The notes under the pieces are model-generated. The model did not search any database and was not told the origin of the DNA. It was given only the letters and a program-made list of their open reading frames with translations. Shown piece by piece: positions 23,722 through 33,398 of a stretch of DNA of 64,000 nucleotides. Every line of letters starts with the position of its first letter. Position 1 is the stretch's first letter. Origin of the DNA: Corbicula japonica (Eukaryota > Mollusca > Bivalvia > Venerida > Cyrenidae); the NCBI GenBank assembly GCA_038501625.1, contig JAZAYU010001138.1, positions 17,578-81,577 of the forward strand. The letters run 5' to 3'. The translations under genes were made by a program, and so were the position numbers.

Positions 23722-24142
23722 TCAGTGTTTAAGTCTGTAATGTCCATAGGCTAGACTTGAAATACCATCTTCCTGCAAATAACGTTTATCGTCAAAGCAA
23801 GAGAGTCCAGTTTTCACAATGTTTTCACAGTATATTTGATGATCATGACTTCGAATAAGTGTCATTTTAGAATGTAACTGAGTCTCATCAAACAATGCGT
23901 GTTTATAACTATCAAGTCCGAGATCTTTGACTACCGTCACTTTTGAAATTCCCTTAGCCCTTTTTTCTTCTTTCCCCTCACAGACAAAAGCATACATTTT
24001 CGATCTCAATCCAGCAAATTCTGAGATACATTTTTCATTTGTTTCTGATTTCATTTTACCTATAACCTTTTTGTTCAATTCACTATACAATGGGTGCTGT
24101 TTCGGAAAATCTGACGTGTCAAACAAATCTATATGATTTTTC
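23722..24142 (-). pseudogene. Polymerase C-terminal fragment, copy 1
   Basis: It is identical in sequence to the C-terminal 140 or so codons of the polymerase in copy 3, but the frame is cut at the duplication junction and preceded by unrelated codons read antisense through the small gene. It lacks the DTDS active site. No start or acceptor of its own is evident, so it is a by-product of tandem duplication. Confidence 0.85.
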
Positions 24143-24672
24143 CACAGACACCAGGACGACGTGAACATTGGTGTCATGTTTTCATGAGGTATATATCTTT
24201 TACTGGATATGTGAAGTAATTCTTGAGGGATTTATTTCTTTATAAATTATGAATTTATATAACTACAAATTTCTTTTACAGGACCAATAGAGGCAATCGA
24301 GGGGGTGAGTTGATATTTTTTATATAAAATCTACAAATAACACTTTTCTCAATTGCAAATTAATTGACTTTTGAAGATTAATTGATACTATCGTTTTACT
24401 GATCATTAAATCGATTTCACAAAAATACATTTTTTTTTATTGTTTTAGGAGACGAAGAAGAAGAAAAAAATAAAGAAAGAATAATTGTACTATGTAAATA
24501 AATATATGAAAATTAAAAGCAGCATATTAACATTTATTATACTTTGTTTTTATTAACAACTCAAGTCAAATTTTAGTTTGTTTATGCGATGAAAGATAAA
24601 CAGTTGAAATTTATAATTTATTTCCAATACAAATAAAGTTCATTTACATATAGTATCAGAACAATAGTACAC

Positions 24673-25093
24673 TCAGTGTTTAAGTCTGTAATGTCCATAG
24701 GCTAGACTTGAAATACCATCTTCCTGCAAATAACGTTTATCGTCAAAGCAAGAGAGTCCAGTTTTCACAATGTTTTCACAGTTTATTTGATGATCATGAC
24801 TTCGAATAAGTGTCATTTTAGAATGTAACTGAGTCTCATCAAACAATGCGTGTTTATAACTATCAAGTCCGAGATCTTTGACTACCGTCACTTTTGAAAT
24901 TCCCTTAGCCCTTTTTTCTTCTTTCCCCTCACAGACAAAAGCATACATTTTCGATCTCAATCCAGCAAATTCTGAGATACATTTTTCATTTGTTTCTGAT
25001 TTCATTTTACCTATAACCTTTTTGTTCAATTCACTATACAATGGGTGCTGTTTCGGAAAATCTGACGTGTCAAACAAATCTATATGATTTTTC
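24673..25093 (-). pseudogene. Polymerase C-terminal fragment, copy 2
   Basis: As copy 1, with one missense difference (QIN instead of QIY). It is truncated at the same junction and also lacks catalytic motifs. Confidence 0.85.
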
Positions 25094-25624
25094 CACAGAC
25101 ACCAGGACGACGTGAACATTGGTGTCATGTTTTCATGAGGTATATATCTTTTACTGGATATGTGAAGTAATTCTTGAGGGATTTATTTCTTTATAAATTA
25201 TGAATTTATATAACTACAAATTTCTTTTACAGGACCAATAGAGGCAATCGAGGGGGTGAGTTGATATTTTTTATATAAAATCTACAAATAACACTTTTCT
25301 CAATTGCAAATTAATTGACTTTTGAAGATTAATTGATACTATCGTTTTACTGATCATTAAATCGATTTCACAAAAATACATTTTTTTTTTATTGTTTTAG
25401 GAGACGAAGAAGAAGAAAAAAATAAAGAAAGAATAATTGTACTATGTAAATAAATATATGAAAATTAAAAGCAGCATATTAACATTTATTATACTTTGTT
25501 TTTATTAACAACTCAAGTCAAATTTTAGTTTGTTTATGCGATGAAAGATAAACAGTTGAAATTTATAATTTATTTCCAATACAAATAAAGTTCATTTACA
25601 TATAGTATCAGAACAATAGTACAC

Positions 25625-27025
25625 TCAGTGTTTAAGTCTGTAATGTCCATAGGCTAGACTTGAAATACCATCTTCCTGCAAATAACGTTTATCGTCAAAG
25701 CAAGAGAGTCCAGTTTTCACAATGTTTTCACAGTATATTTGATGATCATGACTTCGAATAAGTGTCATTTTAGAATGTAACTGAGTCTCATCAAACAATG
25801 CGTGTTTATAACTATCAAGTCCGAGATCTTTGACTACCGTCACTTTTGAAATTCCCTTAGCCCTTTTTTCTTCTTTCCCCTCACAGACAAAAGCATACAT
25901 TTTCGATCTCAATCCAGCAAATTCTGAGATACATTTTTCATTTGTTTCTGATTTCATTTTACCTATAACCTTTTTGTTCAATTCACTATACAATGGGTGC
26001 TGTTTCGGAAAATCTGACGTGTCAAACAAATCTATATGATTTTTCATATCATTAAAAATGTCTTCTGTTTCACAGTAGAACAGAAAGGAATCTGTGTCCG
26101 TCATTTGAAGCTGCAGTTTCTCACCATAGAGTCGTTTTAGATGGTTATAGTAAAAGTCATACATTAGATGTTTACTCAAGTCCAAAATGCACATGCCAAC
26201 ATACATTGGCTTGTTAAGAGTAACTTTAGCACGTTGTAGTTCCACGGCAACTAAATCTTCTGAAAAGATCCTGTGAGTCTTGTAAGTTGGTTTAGCTGAC
26301 AGTTTCAGTAATCGATTTTTCCGATGACAAAGCTCTACGTTTTTGTGTTTGCGTACATTTTCCATGGTTTTTCCTGCAAAGAATAAAGAGACATATGGTA
26401 AGTACACTTTTCAGTAATTAAAAATAATTGGATTTATTATAAACTTTTCAACAACTAGAATATTTGTAAGTACACTTTTCAGTAATTAAAAATAATTGGA
26501 TTCATTATAAACTTTTCAACAACATCTATTACTGTGAAATAATGCATTATCTATCCCAGCTCGAGGAAACTTTTTATAGTTCAAGGTATTTTCCATGTCT
26601 TGTAACTGTGTAGGTAAATGTTGAAAAATAAAAGATGAATAGTACTCACCGAAAACTGAATTATTCATCAATTTATAGAAGTTCTTCTCAAATGCAGTTT
26701 TGGCTTTCTTTCTCATTTCAGTATTGAACTCTATATAGGGCTTCATCCAGGCTTCTTGTTGAAATTCTAGAACCCGATGAATCTCCTTGATTTCCAAGCC
26801 TAATTGTAAGTACAGTTGTAAGTTTCTATAATGCACTATATATTTAGCCTTGTCATGTAATGTTGTAAGTAACATTGGAACTTTGGAACGATTTGGTAAT
26901 GCTTCATCCTCGAAAACTCCATACAATTTTTTAAGAACCCTTTTTGCGTAAGGTGAGAGTTCATCATCTTCAACGTGCTTGCTTTCAGGAGCCAGAGGAA
27001 AATAGTATAAGTGAGTGAAATAAAC
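25625..27025 (-). CDS. Protein-primed DNA polymerase B, C-terminal part only
   Basis: Two exons: about 27,025-26,650 and 26,373-25,625. The donor lies within the conserved NNSVFG and the acceptor before KTMENVR, so splicing at this point restores the family's motif B region. The second exon has the palm motif C (TDTDSF). The first exon starts with the PLAPE segment typical of Polinton polymerases. Together they give about 375 residues, whereas complete Polinton pPolB proteins are over 1,000. The exonuclease domain, motif A region and N terminus are not in the window, and the adjacent upstream sequence is another gene. The polymerase is therefore 5'-truncated and presumably inactive. Confidence 0.88.
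26399..26522. repeat. Direct repeat of about 58 bp in and beside the polymerase intron
   Basis: GTAAGTACACTTTTCAGTAA and the following 38 bp occur at about 26,399-26,456 and again at about 26,467-26,522, separated by 10 bp, with one substitution. Confidence 0.8.
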
Positions 27026-27041
27026 CTGAACAGATATTTTA

Positions 27042-27371
27042 TTATATTTGATAGTCAATCCACTTGACTGATTTTGATTGTCTTTTAGCTTTCTTTATGA
27101 AGTCAAGTTTTGATATTGGCTTCCGAACGTATAACTTGACTCCTTTAGAAGCAGTAATTTTCCCATCTTTTTTTTCCACTTCAGTTAACTTATTTGATTT
27201 AACACCACTATCTTTCTGACCGCCAAGTTGTATGTCTTTACTTGAATTTTCTATGTTTGAAGCACTTTGAGTTGACTCTTTTATGTCGGGTAAATGTGTC
27301 TTTTGTTTTTCTAAGTCAGTCAAAAGTTTTTCATATTGGATTTTAGAGATAAGAACTAGTTCTTCAGCCAT
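27042..27371 (-). CDS. Conserved small Polinton protein, hydrophilic
   Basis: 109 residues starting [20 protein letters not shown]. The pattern of a hydrophobic start followed by LI-K--YE-LL is one I associate with a small protein found next to the ATPase/capsid block in other Polintons. The middle is Ser/Lys/Asp-rich and low-complexity. The C terminus is basic ([14 protein letters not shown]). The start overlaps the preceding frame by 16 bp, indicating translation from compact, polycistronic-like or closely spaced messages. Function unknown. A structural or accessory role is inference. Confidence 0.6.
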   Translation of the reverse strand: MAEELVLISKIQYEKLLTDLEKQKTHLPDIKESTQSASNIENSSKDIQLGGQKDSGVKSNKLTEVEKKDGKITASKGVKLYVRKPISKLDFIKKAKRQSKSVKWIDYQI

Positions 27372-27676
27372 GTTTCTTTTTCACAACTTTTTAACAAGAA
27401 TTGTATATATTTAAAATATTTCGCTAGCAAATGTTTTCTTCGTTTTAATGGTAATCCTTTGCTGATGAATTCACGAATAATAGTTCTGTTTCTTTTTAAT
27501 TTTTTTATATCATCCTTTCCCAATTTCACTACACCTTGCAGTATGTTATAAATTATTTGCACGATAGCTTTCAACTGTGATACTGATATTGTATTTATTA
27601 ACATTTTTTGTTGTTTGGGAAATGTATTCAGCAATAATTGAATAAAAAATCTTTCTTTTCTAACCAGTTCACTCAT
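27356..27676 (-). CDS. Conserved Polinton protein of unknown function
   Basis: 106 residues, highly basic and helical. The central segment (SVSQLKAIVQIIYNILQGVV) followed by KLKRNRTIIREF and RRKHLL resembles a family commonly found in Polintons and adintovirus-like contigs, with the pattern QL-AI-EI-YN-L-G …LK-h-I-R-h. Its start codon shares one base with the stop of the ATPase (TAATG). The family has no known function. DNA or RNA binding is plausible from its charge. Confidence 0.65.
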   Translation of the reverse strand: MSELVRKERFFIQLLLNTFPKQQKMLINTISVSQLKAIVQIIYNILQGVVKLGKDDIKKLKRNRTIIREFISKGLPLKRRKHLLAKYFKYIQFLLKSCEKETWLKN

Positions 27677-28347
27677 TATTTGTTTTTTACAGGACAGTAG
27701 ACAATAGTGGTCTGACCTGGGAGAACATCCGTGCGCAATTTATATCTTGGATCAGAGTGTGGTGATATATCAATAAGCAGGTATCCATATTTCCTTCCTA
27801 CAGCTCGCGTGTAGGCATCTAGGAAAAAGTTCAGTTCACCCAGAAATAATTGTTTTCCAAATGTTTGGATTTGCATTTTGTCTCTCTGGTTCTTAAATAA
27901 GATAAAGTAGTGTGTGTTTAGACTAATGGTTCGGAACTGTTTTCCACCAGAATATACATTCTGAGTGATAAAAAACACTGTGAAGTTTAAGTGATGACTA
28001 AACTGGGTAAACAAGTCGGCAATGTTTCTGCTCTCTGATGCTCTACCCATTAGATCATCGAGAATAATAATGTTGTGAGAATCATTACTTGCCCAACCCT
28101 CAAGGTCTTCTTGAGATGGTAATCCATTAAAGAACTCTATATTTCTAATGTCTTTTTTCATACTATCATATAAAGATTGATATATTCCATAACAATAGAA
28201 AATGGTTGTTGGTGGTGTTTGAAACATTTCATCCGCTTGTTTCAAAAGTTCAAACAAAAAGGTAGTTTTCCCACTTCCAGTACTTCCTGCCATAATACAG
28301 GTTGTTGGACTTTCAAATTTAATTACTGCTCCACTCATTTTATCCAC
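27676..28347 (-). CDS. FtsK/HerA-type genome-packaging ATPase
   Basis: 223 residues. Walker A GSTGSGKTT is at residues 21-29 and Walker B IIILDDLM at about 93-100. A sensor-like segment (FFITQN) follows near residue 128. This is the usual size and layout of the A32-like packaging ATPase of Polintons and related double-jelly-roll viruses, which pumps DNA into preformed capsids. The start is set by the first ATG. A second Met three codons later is possible. The gene ends at the start codon of the next frame. It appears intact. Confidence 0.93.
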   Translation of the reverse strand: MDKMSGAVIKFESPTTCIMAGSTGSGKTTFLFELLKQADEMFQTPPTTIFYCYGIYQSLYDSMKKDIRNIEFFNGLPSQEDLEGWASNDSHNIIILDDLMGRASESRNIADLFTQFSHHLNFTVFFITQNVYSGGKQFRTISLNTHYFILFKNQRDKMQIQTFGKQLFLGELNFFLDAYTRAVGRKYGYLLIDISPHSDPRYKLRTDVLPGQTTIVYCPVKNK

Positions 28348-28450
28348 TTTCCCTCACAGCTGAGCAAGTTACAGTGTAGGGTGTATGATGTTATTGACTG
28401 ATTTATACCTTTAAGCAGTGGAAAAAAATAAATAAAAACACAAAATTGAT
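28348..28450. other. Short gap between protease and ATPase genes
   Basis: 103 bp of AT-rich sequence. On the - strand the block TATAAATCA lies near 28,409 and could be a TATA element for the ATPase gene. Otherwise nothing was recognised. Confidence 0.4.
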
Positions 28451-28966
28451 TTATATCACTTTTATTTTCGGCTTACATGATTGTGTATGTACATGACATG
28501 TGCTTCCACAATAACAAAATACATGTGACATATAATTGTAAATAAAAACATCATTTTCAATCAAGTTTGTAGAAAACATTGACACAATACTTTGCATGCT
28601 TTTGTTCTGTAGTCGTTGCATAAGATAAAATAAACAGTATAGTCCACACACATTTGAATAGTTGCTCTGTATTTGAATATTGTTCAGTGCAATATTGGAA
28701 AAAGCACTTAAATATTTGGGGAAAAAGTCATTGTAGTTCTCTGGTATTTCACCATAACTATCAAAAAACTCTGCTTTGTTTCTTGTAGGAAAGTAAAATG
28801 CCAGCCAGTGTTGACCAGTCTGCGACCGTGGTTGGGAATTTACAATAAAACCGCATGGAAAGTAGGTAAGTGTCTGTGGCAGATCATCAGCGGGGAAAAC
28901 TCCAAGTATATGCTTTTTTAGCAAAGTGTCACAATTGATAATACACTGTAGTTCTCCAGTGTTCAT
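28451..28966 (-). CDS. Adenain-like cysteine protease
   Basis: 171 residues. The catalytic set of the adenovirus-protease/Ulp1 fold is visible in order: His53 (GQHWLAFYF), Asp69 (FFDSYG), Gln100 (IQIQSN) and Cys107 (NVCGLYCLFYL). Such proteases mature capsid precursor proteins in Polintons, adenoviruses and virophages. The start ATG overlaps the stop of the capsid gene (ATGA), a compact arrangement that supports this start. The C terminus carries an extra Cys/His-rich segment (CYCGSTCHVHTQSC), which may bind metal and is not needed for the fold. It appears intact. Confidence 0.93.
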   Translation of the reverse strand: MNTGELQCIINCDTLLKKHILGVFPADDLPQTLTYFPCGFIVNSQPRSQTGQHWLAFYFPTRNKAEFFDSYGEIPENYNDFFPKYLSAFSNIALNNIQIQSNYSNVCGLYCLFYLMQRLQNKSMQSIVSMFSTNLIENDVFIYNYMSHVFCYCGSTCHVHTQSCKPKIKVI

Positions 28967-30476
28967 TCTGTAATGATATCTCTCTCTTTATTTATTTCAA
29001 AGTATCCGGGACTTTCACTGTACACAATGCAGCTGATGGTTTCTGAAATAAACATGATCACAAGCTTTTGAGAGTAAGCATAAAATATTTAATTCATACA
29101 AATGGTCTTAAGAAAAAGTGTGTACTAATGATAACATGGTTGCTCAATCAACTATGAAAAAAAAAATACTTTTGTTATTTAAAACATCAAAAAAACAACA
29201 AAAACAACAAAATCGAGCACTCACCAGTCAAAGGTGTTCCAAACTGTACATCAAGTCTCACATTGCCAGTCTTCAGTAATGACAAGTATTCCCCTTCTTC
29301 AGGGAAATTAGGTTCTAGTTGAAAACAAAACAATGTGCTACCAGTGATGAAATCAGATCTATTTACATAGTTTCCCTCGTTTTTGTTCCAGATTCCAGCA
29401 GTGACAAACATGTTGGTGTAAGCTCGAATGACATTGGCCCCATTCGATTTTGAAAAGTCAAGTTTCAGAGGATTTCCCATAACAGGTAAACCGTCAGCAT
29501 ACAGGCAAATGTTTCTTATCCCACAATTTAAAAAGTTAAAGGGGTTTTCAGCATAATTTCCTGAAAGAGCATTCGATTTCACAAATGCAACAAGCACTCT
29601 GTTTGGCTTATGACCCTGGAATAGGTTTTCCCAGTGAAATGAAGTACTTCCCTGTGCAATGCTTTGAACTCTACATTCTGTTCGATTGAAAGGATATTTT
29701 GCATTGGCACTTTTTAGAAGTTCAGAGTGACCAATGATAACTGCGGGATTGAGTCTAACTTTCTTTGCTAACATGTATGTATCTAATATATCTATCTGAT
29801 AGCTAGGTGTAGATTCACCTGAACATAGGCAGAAAGCTGGTGAGCTTCTGTACAATTTTAGTTTAACATCAGTTTGATTCAGGAGATACCTTGACATAGA
29901 GAACAAGTCGTGGTATATTGGACCTTGAAGGTCAAGAGTTGTAGATTCGGCAATGAATGTAGCCCTAACAAAGAGACCACTATTAGCCCCATTTGCTGAA
30001 GGATCTTCTGGGTGATCATTGTCATCTTTGTAGAAAAGTTGTGATGTGAGTTGAGATGATTTAGCATCTTGACCATAATTGAGTAATGTTTGAAACATAG
30101 CTCTGTAAGGATTGTAATTACATGAGATCACAGTTTTATTTTGTAGTGTTACTTCTGTTGAAGAGAACAGTGCCTGTAAAAATAAGTTAACAGGACCTGT
30201 CAAGTCACCTTTAGCCATTTTATTTCCATTTGAAAGTTTGACTTGTAATTTCACATACAATTGACATCCACTTAAGTCTAAATAGTCCATTGAATTCTGG
30301 TTGCTTATTGTAAATTCAATTGGTCCATCACTGGTCACCTGTGAAACGGGTCGAATTTCTTCATAATAGACATCAGATATAGCAACTTGTGTGGGTGGTA
30401 GATCAAATAAAGCAAGATTTTTTGGTATTCCTTCATGAAAGCTTTCAGCATTTAACATAGACATTTTACTGATCAA
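28963..30476 (-). CDS. Major capsid protein, double jelly-roll, spliced
   Basis: Exon 1 (30,476-29,225) and exon 2 (29,042-28,963) are joined by a 182 bp GT-AG intron (CTG|GTGAGT … TTTATTTCAG), giving about 443 residues. The N terminus ([11 protein letters not shown] … GPIEF … DYLDLSG) is the hallmark start of Polinton capsid proteins. Exon 2 adds the conserved last strand ([10 protein letters not shown]) and ends in a TGA overlapping the protease ATG. Unspliced, the frame would run 12 codons into the intron and lose that strand. Several Met codons lie at the start (residues 1, 5, 7), and I cannot choose between them. It forms the hexon-like trimers of the predicted capsid. Confidence 0.93.
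29042..29225 (-). other. Intron of the capsid gene
   Basis: The donor GTGAGT begins at 29,224 and the acceptor CAG ends at 29,043. The intron is T/A-rich. Retention gives an early stop at 29,187. Confidence 0.85.
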
Positions 30477-30566
30477 ATATATCCTTCTTTGTAAAACTTT
30501 TTCTCACTTTGTTACTTGCTTTTTTCACAGTTTTTGTTAATTTTATGGTGGGTTTTCTACTCCTTT

Positions 30567-30959
30567 TCACAGAATTTTTACCTTTTTTCTCAGATTTTTT
30601 ATTTTTTTAACAGATTTCTTTGCTGTTTTTCCAACTGTTTTTGCTTTTTTCACTGGATAATGATTTATTCTCTTTTTGATTCGCACTCGATGGGTTCCTT
30701 TCGACTTATGAAATACTTGTTCAATAGATGAAGGATTTATATTTTCTCGTTGCAGTTCACTTTTGGCTTGTTCCACCGTCTGCTGGGCAGGAGCTACAGA
30801 TTTCACTTCGACTGGTTTGGTGGTGGTGGTGGTTTCCTTCGTGGTTATATGTAACATCTTCCCGGCACCATATTGTGTAAGTTTTTGTTTACTTGAAATT
30901 TGTTTTAAAAAATCTATCCATTTTTGCGGATTTGGCACATACAGTTTAGAGTGATTCAT
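30567..30959 (-). CDS. Basic virion core-like protein (pVI/pX-type)
   Basis: 130 residues. The N terminus (YVPNPQKWIDFLKQI) has the xVPNPxxWxxF pattern seen in a conserved Polinton/adintovirus virion protein compared with adenovirus minor core proteins. A Gly-containing GAGKM follows, then a Thr-rich linker, and the C-terminal third is strongly basic (HYPVKKAKTVGKTAKKSVKK), suited to binding packaged DNA. It overlaps the end of the minor capsid gene by 14 bp and sits between minor and major capsid genes, which supports a virion role. The homology is remembered, not tested. Confidence 0.65.
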   Translation of the reverse strand: MNHSKLYVPNPQKWIDFLKQISSKQKLTQYGAGKMLHITTKETTTTTKPVEVKSVAPAQQTVEQAKSELQRENINPSSIEQVFHKSKGTHRVRIKKRINHYPVKKAKTVGKTAKKSVKKIKNLRKKVKIL

Positions 30960-31440
30960 GATTCGTGTAAAATGGATAACGTTTAAAATGAAGTGTCAGG
31001 TGCACTGGTGACTTTAAAAATGAAGCAAAATCCTCATTATTACCATCTTTTATAGTAATTTCAAATTCCATTAATTGCTTTTTCTTCAAAGGTAAATAAT
31101 AGGGGGAATCAAATACATAGTTCCATGCTGTAGTGGAGGTTTTCCGCATACGCCTCAATATGGGTTGTTCATTTCCCAAAACTATACTCTCTGATATGAT
31201 GTCTGAAGAAATAAGAATAATGTCAGTGTTTGTGAATTTAGAAACTTTGGCTTGATTGTCCCTTTCAGCATAAAATTCTGTTACAGCAACTTTCCAAAAC
31301 CCTTCAAAAAACAATGGTGTATTTAAATGCACTTTGAATTTATAAACCTTATTATCTTGAAAGTATCCATCACTTTCATCACTGTTAACGTAAATGTAGC
31401 GATCCATGATGTTACTGTTTTTATTCAATGTCTTTGGCAT
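30946..31440 (-). CDS. Minor capsid (penton-like) single jelly-roll protein
   Basis: The open frame gives 164 residues. The likely start is Met13 (31,404), because MDRYIYVNSDESDGYFQDN is the typical beginning of Polinton penton proteins and this start clears the end of the integrase gene. Features include the FWKVAVTEFY strand and a C-terminal strand LTLHFKRYPF. The single jelly-roll protein forms the pentons at the capsid vertices. It lies between integrase and core protein, the usual neighbourhood. It appears intact. Confidence 0.88.
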   Translation of the reverse strand: MPKTLNKNSNIMDRYIYVNSDESDGYFQDNKVYKFKVHLNTPLFFEGFWKVAVTEFYAERDNQAKVSKFTNTDIILISSDIISESIVLGNEQPILRRMRKTSTTAWNYVFDSPYYLPLKKKQLMEFEITIKDGNNEDFASFLKSPVHLTLHFKRYPFYTNHESL

Positions 31441-32557
31441 CTACCCATGAATTAAATTTATCACCATAGTCTTGCCATTTTATAAGATACTGCAGTTTTC
31501 CATCACGTTTTCTTTTTCGTAATATTTTCTCAACATACCAAAGACTATCTTCATTTTTATCTACTTTTTGAAGTTCTGCTTGATAAAAAGATCCTTTGAT
31601 TTCCTCGTCTTTCAGATCATAGAGTTTATACAAAGGTATACCCTGCATCCGATATCTTCTCCGAATTTTAAACACTTCTGATGTATATTGTTGTTCATAA
31701 TTTTTTCGAAAAGGGTGTTTTAAATAGCTAATTCTAACATAATCCCCAATTTTAAATTTGAAAGAGGCCACTCTCTTTGGAGGTTTTGATTTTTTTAAAT
31801 ACATTTGTGCCCAAATATCAGCCTCATTGTTTTTATTGACATCTTTTGGTGCTAAACCTTTCAAACTGGAATGTGGGGAACTATTGTAATTTCTTACAAT
31901 CTCATCCAGTTTATCAATGTAGTGATAATTTCGTTGTTGTCGCATCATTCGATACATCAAAGTTCTAATTGTACGTTGCACGCGCTCCACATAATTGGCC
32001 TTGGGTGTGTTTTGGGTGACAAAGTAGTGCACGTTTTTTTCACTCATAAATTTTTTAAACCATTGATTATTGAATTCTGATCCCTTATCGCTTCTCAATT
32101 TCATTGGTTTTCTGTCCTTAAAAATATCTTTCATAGCCTGTAAAACAGTTTTTGCTGTTTTGTCTTTCAGTGGTTTTACCCATAAAAATCTTGAAAAGAT
32201 ATCTATAACAAATAGCAAGTATTTCACTCCATTGTTTTCTTTTGACAGATTTCCCACGGACATAAGATCTGCATCATACTGCTCATCAATGGAAGACACC
32301 CGAACAGACGCCATGTTATATTTTCTATGGACTTGTTTTGAAGTAGAGTAACTATCTTGTTTATTCAACCATTGTTGAATATAGTGTAAAGTGAATATTC
32401 CAGGATATTTTTTTTCGAGGATTTGATATACTTTGTTTGCTCCTCTGTATGCTGAAGCATTCTTAACATTAAAATAATATTTATTGAGTATCTCATCCTT
32501 TTTCTTATTATCCATTGTCAACACGATACAAAATAATGAACAAGAAGGTCCATGCAT
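31421..32557 (-). CDS. Retroviral-type integrase with chromodomain
   Basis: The catalytic core of the rve family is evident: first Asp in QYDADLMS (about residue 97 of the long frame), second in LRSDKGSEF (157) and Glu in ANYVERVQRTIRTLMY (191), a D,D,E triad with about 33 residues between the last two. An SH3-like segment (FKIGDYVRISY) and a C-terminal chromodomain (WYVEKILRK … YLIKWQDYGDKFNSWV, about 333-378) follow. The frame opens at 32,557, but a TATA-like TATATATAAG lies only 5-15 bp upstream. The second Met (32,515, MDNKKKDE) is the better start. This enzyme inserts the linear element with 6 bp duplication. It appears intact. Confidence 0.94.
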   Translation of the reverse strand: MHGPSCSLFCIVLTMDNKKKDEILNKYYFNVKNASAYRGANKVYQILEKKYPGIFTLHYIQQWLNKQDSYSTSKQVHRKYNMASVRVSSIDEQYDADLMSVGNLSKENNGVKYLLFVIDIFSRFLWVKPLKDKTAKTVLQAMKDIFKDRKPMKLRSDKGSEFNNQWFKKFMSEKNVHYFVTQNTPKANYVERVQRTIRTLMYRMMRQQRNYHYIDKLDEIVRNYNSSPHSSLKGLAPKDVNKNNEADIWAQMYLKKSKPPKRVASFKFKIGDYVRISYLKHPFRKNYEQQYTSEVFKIRRRYRMQGIPLYKLYDLKDEEIKGSFYQAELQKVDKNEDSLWYVEKILRKRKRDGKLQYLIKWQDYGDKFNSWVDAKDIE

Positions 32558-32908
32558 CGACTTATATATATTTTTTTCTTAATTTTTATGTATTTTTGAA
32601 AGTGAATGGACTTTCTTGATCATTGTTTTACAATGTGTTGAGCTCAGGATATTTCACTACAAATTTGCACAAACCCAGATTTGTCACTGACATTAAGTTT
32701 ATAAAATCTGTTTAACTTTTTATAATAAAAAAAAAAAAAAATAAGTTTCAAATTTGGGTTTATACAAATGAGAGGCGATAGTATCCTTTTAAAGGTTTAG
32801 AGGAAACAAAACATACATAGTTTAAATATATTTATTTCTACATTAGAAGTAAAACAAATGAATACATAATAAGTAAAATTAAACTGATAAATACATTTGA
32901 CAGAATGT
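32558..32908. promoter_or_regulatory. Intergenic region with integrase TATA box
   Basis: On the - strand TATATATAAG ends about 5 bp before 32,557. Transcription from it would start near 32,530, favouring translation from 32,515. A 15-base A-run lies near 32,727-32,741, and AT-rich sequence with AATAAA-type motifs could end the neighbouring gene's message. No gene seen. Confidence 0.45.
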
Positions 32909-33307
32909 TCATAATAAACGTTTGTCCAAAGCTTTCATTCTAGAGACAGTTCGTCTAAGCTCTTTCATCCATGTTTGAGAGTTGATATGTTTCTTCCACT
33001 CTTCTGAAGAGTACTTAATTTTCACTAATGAAACAATGTCTGATGGTAATTCAAGTTTCTGCACGGCTTGTTCCCAACTGGAAAATAGTTCATCAAAGTT
33101 AACTTTTCCAAGCATGTTATCGAAATACATGTCTAACAGTTCAGATTCAGTTAGCATTATACAGATATGATCTCTCTGGCTGCAGGAGTCGGTTTCACAC
33201 CCATAGCATTGTTCTTTCACCACATCGTTGAAAGTGTCTAATACAGCTCTAGCTTGAAGAATTTTAAAGTATGATTCCAGTATAAGAACACTTGTAACAT
33301 CCATCAT
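32909..33307 (-). CDS. C-X2-C-X9-H-X-C motif protein, copy A
   Basis: 132 residues, mainly helical. The segment CYGCETDSCSQRDHICIML contains a C-X2-C-X9-H-X-C arrangement that could bind one zinc. A helical region (VNFDELFSSWEQAVQKL) and a basic C terminus follow. A second, broken copy lies at 34,575-34,975, with the same motif and the same continuation (SQRxHxCIML). I do not recognise the family. Its place among BIR genes near the element's end marks it as accessory cargo, perhaps acting on the host cell. That is inference. Confidence 0.6.
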   Translation of the reverse strand: MMDVTSVLILESYFKILQARAVLDTFNDVVKEQCYGCETDSCSQRDHICIMLTESELLDMYFDNMLGKVNFDELFSSWEQAVQKLELPSDIVSLVKIKYSSEEWKKHINSQTWMKELRRTVSRMKALDKRLL

Positions 33308-33398
33308 TGACTGAAAGTTTATGTCAAAATATCTTCTCCAAAGTGGAAAGTTGAAATTGTATGTCCAAATATCTTCTCCAAACTGAAAAGTTAATATT

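Larger units (their letters stand above)
23192..26045. repeat. 951 bp tandem triplication
   Basis: The copies are 23,192-24,142, 24,143-25,093 and 25,094-26,045. They are almost identical: I see one T/A substitution in copy 2 (changing Tyr to Asn in the polymerase frame) and one extra T in a T-run of copy 3. Each carries the 3' exons of the small + strand gene and, convergently, the last 150 or so codons of the polymerase. The junctions join a point inside the polymerase exon to the hairpin at 23,192, with almost no shared sequence. Confidence 0.93.

Noticed and set aside
23927..26039. Three identical 69-codon frames on the + strand
   Set aside because: They are antisense to the polymerase exon and simply repeated by the tandem triplication.
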